Shown piece after piece: positions 5,617 through 5,748 of a DNA stretch of 5,748 bases. Origin of the DNA: an uncultured Erysipelotrichaceae bacterium (lineage in GTDB: Bacteria; Bacillota_I; Bacilli_A; RFN20; CAG-826); NCBI GenBank assembly GCA_946612405.1, contig CAMOEQ010000029.1:1-5748 (forward strand), in the 5' to 3' direction. Numbering within the stretch: the stretch's first letter is position 1; each line of letters starts with the position of its first letter. The notes below the pieces were generated by a model. That model saw nothing but the letters and a program-made list of their open reading frames with translations. It was not told the DNA's origin and ran no database searches. A program made the translations under genes and the position numbers.

Positions 5617-5707
5617 GGAGGATTACCCAAGAGGCTGAAGGGGCGGGCTTGGAAAGCTCGTAGGTGGTGAAAGCTGCGCTAGGGTTCAAATCCCTAATCC
5701 TCCGCCA
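5617..5707 (+). tRNA. tRNA-Ser (anticodon GGA), CCA encoded
   Basis: A complete class II tRNA of 91 bases. The acceptor stem is GGAGGAT (5617-5623) paired with ATCCTCC (5697-5703), followed by discriminator G5704, as expected for serine tRNAs, and an encoded CCA (5705-5707). The D stem is CCC/GGG (5626-5628 with 5640-5642). The anticodon stem is CGGGC/GCTCG (5644-5648 with 5656-5660, one G-U pair), with loop TTGGAAA and anticodon GGA at 5651-5653, reading UCC and UCU. A long variable arm (5661-5679) fits serine identity. The T arm is TAGGG/CCCTA around loop TTCAAAT (5680-5696). No intron and no mismatched stem pair were seen. It is the only plus-strand gene here and is followed at once by a terminator, so it is transcribed alone. 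Confidence 0.97.
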
Positions 5708-5719
5708 CGATTGATTGTC

Positions 5720-5748
5720 AAAACACGTACGTAAAAGTGCGTGTTTTT
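5720..5748 (+). terminator. Rho-independent terminator after tRNA-Ser
   Basis: AAAACACGTAC (5720-5730) pairs with GTGCGTGTTTT (5737-5747) through 11 base pairs including one G-U, with a six-base loop (GTAAAA), and runs into at least five T residues at the window edge. It lies 12 bases after the tRNA CCA and would end a short monocistronic transcript. The T-tract may continue beyond the window. The A-rich left arm means it could also work weakly for transcription entering from the right. Confidence 0.85.

Noticed and set aside
5567..5689. N-terminal extension of the pseudouridine synthase reading frame
   Set aside because: The added 41 residues are the antisense of the tRNA-Ser gene and its promoter, resemble no S4 domain sequence, and the family start fits the ATG at 5566.

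Overview
The window is AT-rich DNA that looks like a low-GC Gram-positive lineage (Bacillota or Mycoplasmatota, Bacilli side). The signs are strong AGGAGG-type ribosome binding sites, a short lipoprotein signal with an LSSC lipobox, a tRNA gene with an encoded CCA end, and AT-rich promoters with TATAAT boxes. Every tryptophan codon I checked is TGG and one gene ends in TGA, so the standard bacterial code applies rather than the mycoplasma code. I cannot name the genus.

Layout, right to left along the minus strand, which carries all protein genes. At the right end a plus-strand tRNA-Ser(GGA) gene (5617-5707) is followed by a rho-independent terminator. Divergent from it is an RluA-family (RluC-like) 23S rRNA pseudouridine synthase (5566 to 4616). 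It appears to be transcribed from a promoter interleaved with the tRNA promoter and to start translation with almost no leader. A 204-residue zinc-ribbon-plus-membrane protein (4619 to 4005) is coupled to it through an ATGA stop/start overlap.

After a short AT-rich gap with a good promoter and a palindrome comes a second, very compact operon. It encodes a predicted lipoprotein of unrecognised family (3945 to 2806), two paralogous ABC ATPases in tandem (2804-1845 and 1833-856), and an ABC-2 type permease (from 884, running off the left edge). The spacings are 1 nt, 11 nt and a 29-nt overlap, so the four genes are almost certainly co-transcribed and co-translated. The simplest model is an exporter or membrane-remodelling ABC-2 system with two different ATPase subunits, at least one multi-span permease and an extracytoplasmic lipoprotein partner. 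Its substrate cannot be read from the sequence.

There is no mobile element, CRISPR array or rRNA here, and no gene-free stretch longer than about 60 bases. The most interesting items are the lipoprotein/dual-ATPase/permease cassette, the interleaved divergent tRNA/rRNA-modification promoters with a probable leaderless mRNA, and the zinc-ribbon membrane protein coupled to the pseudouridine synthase.
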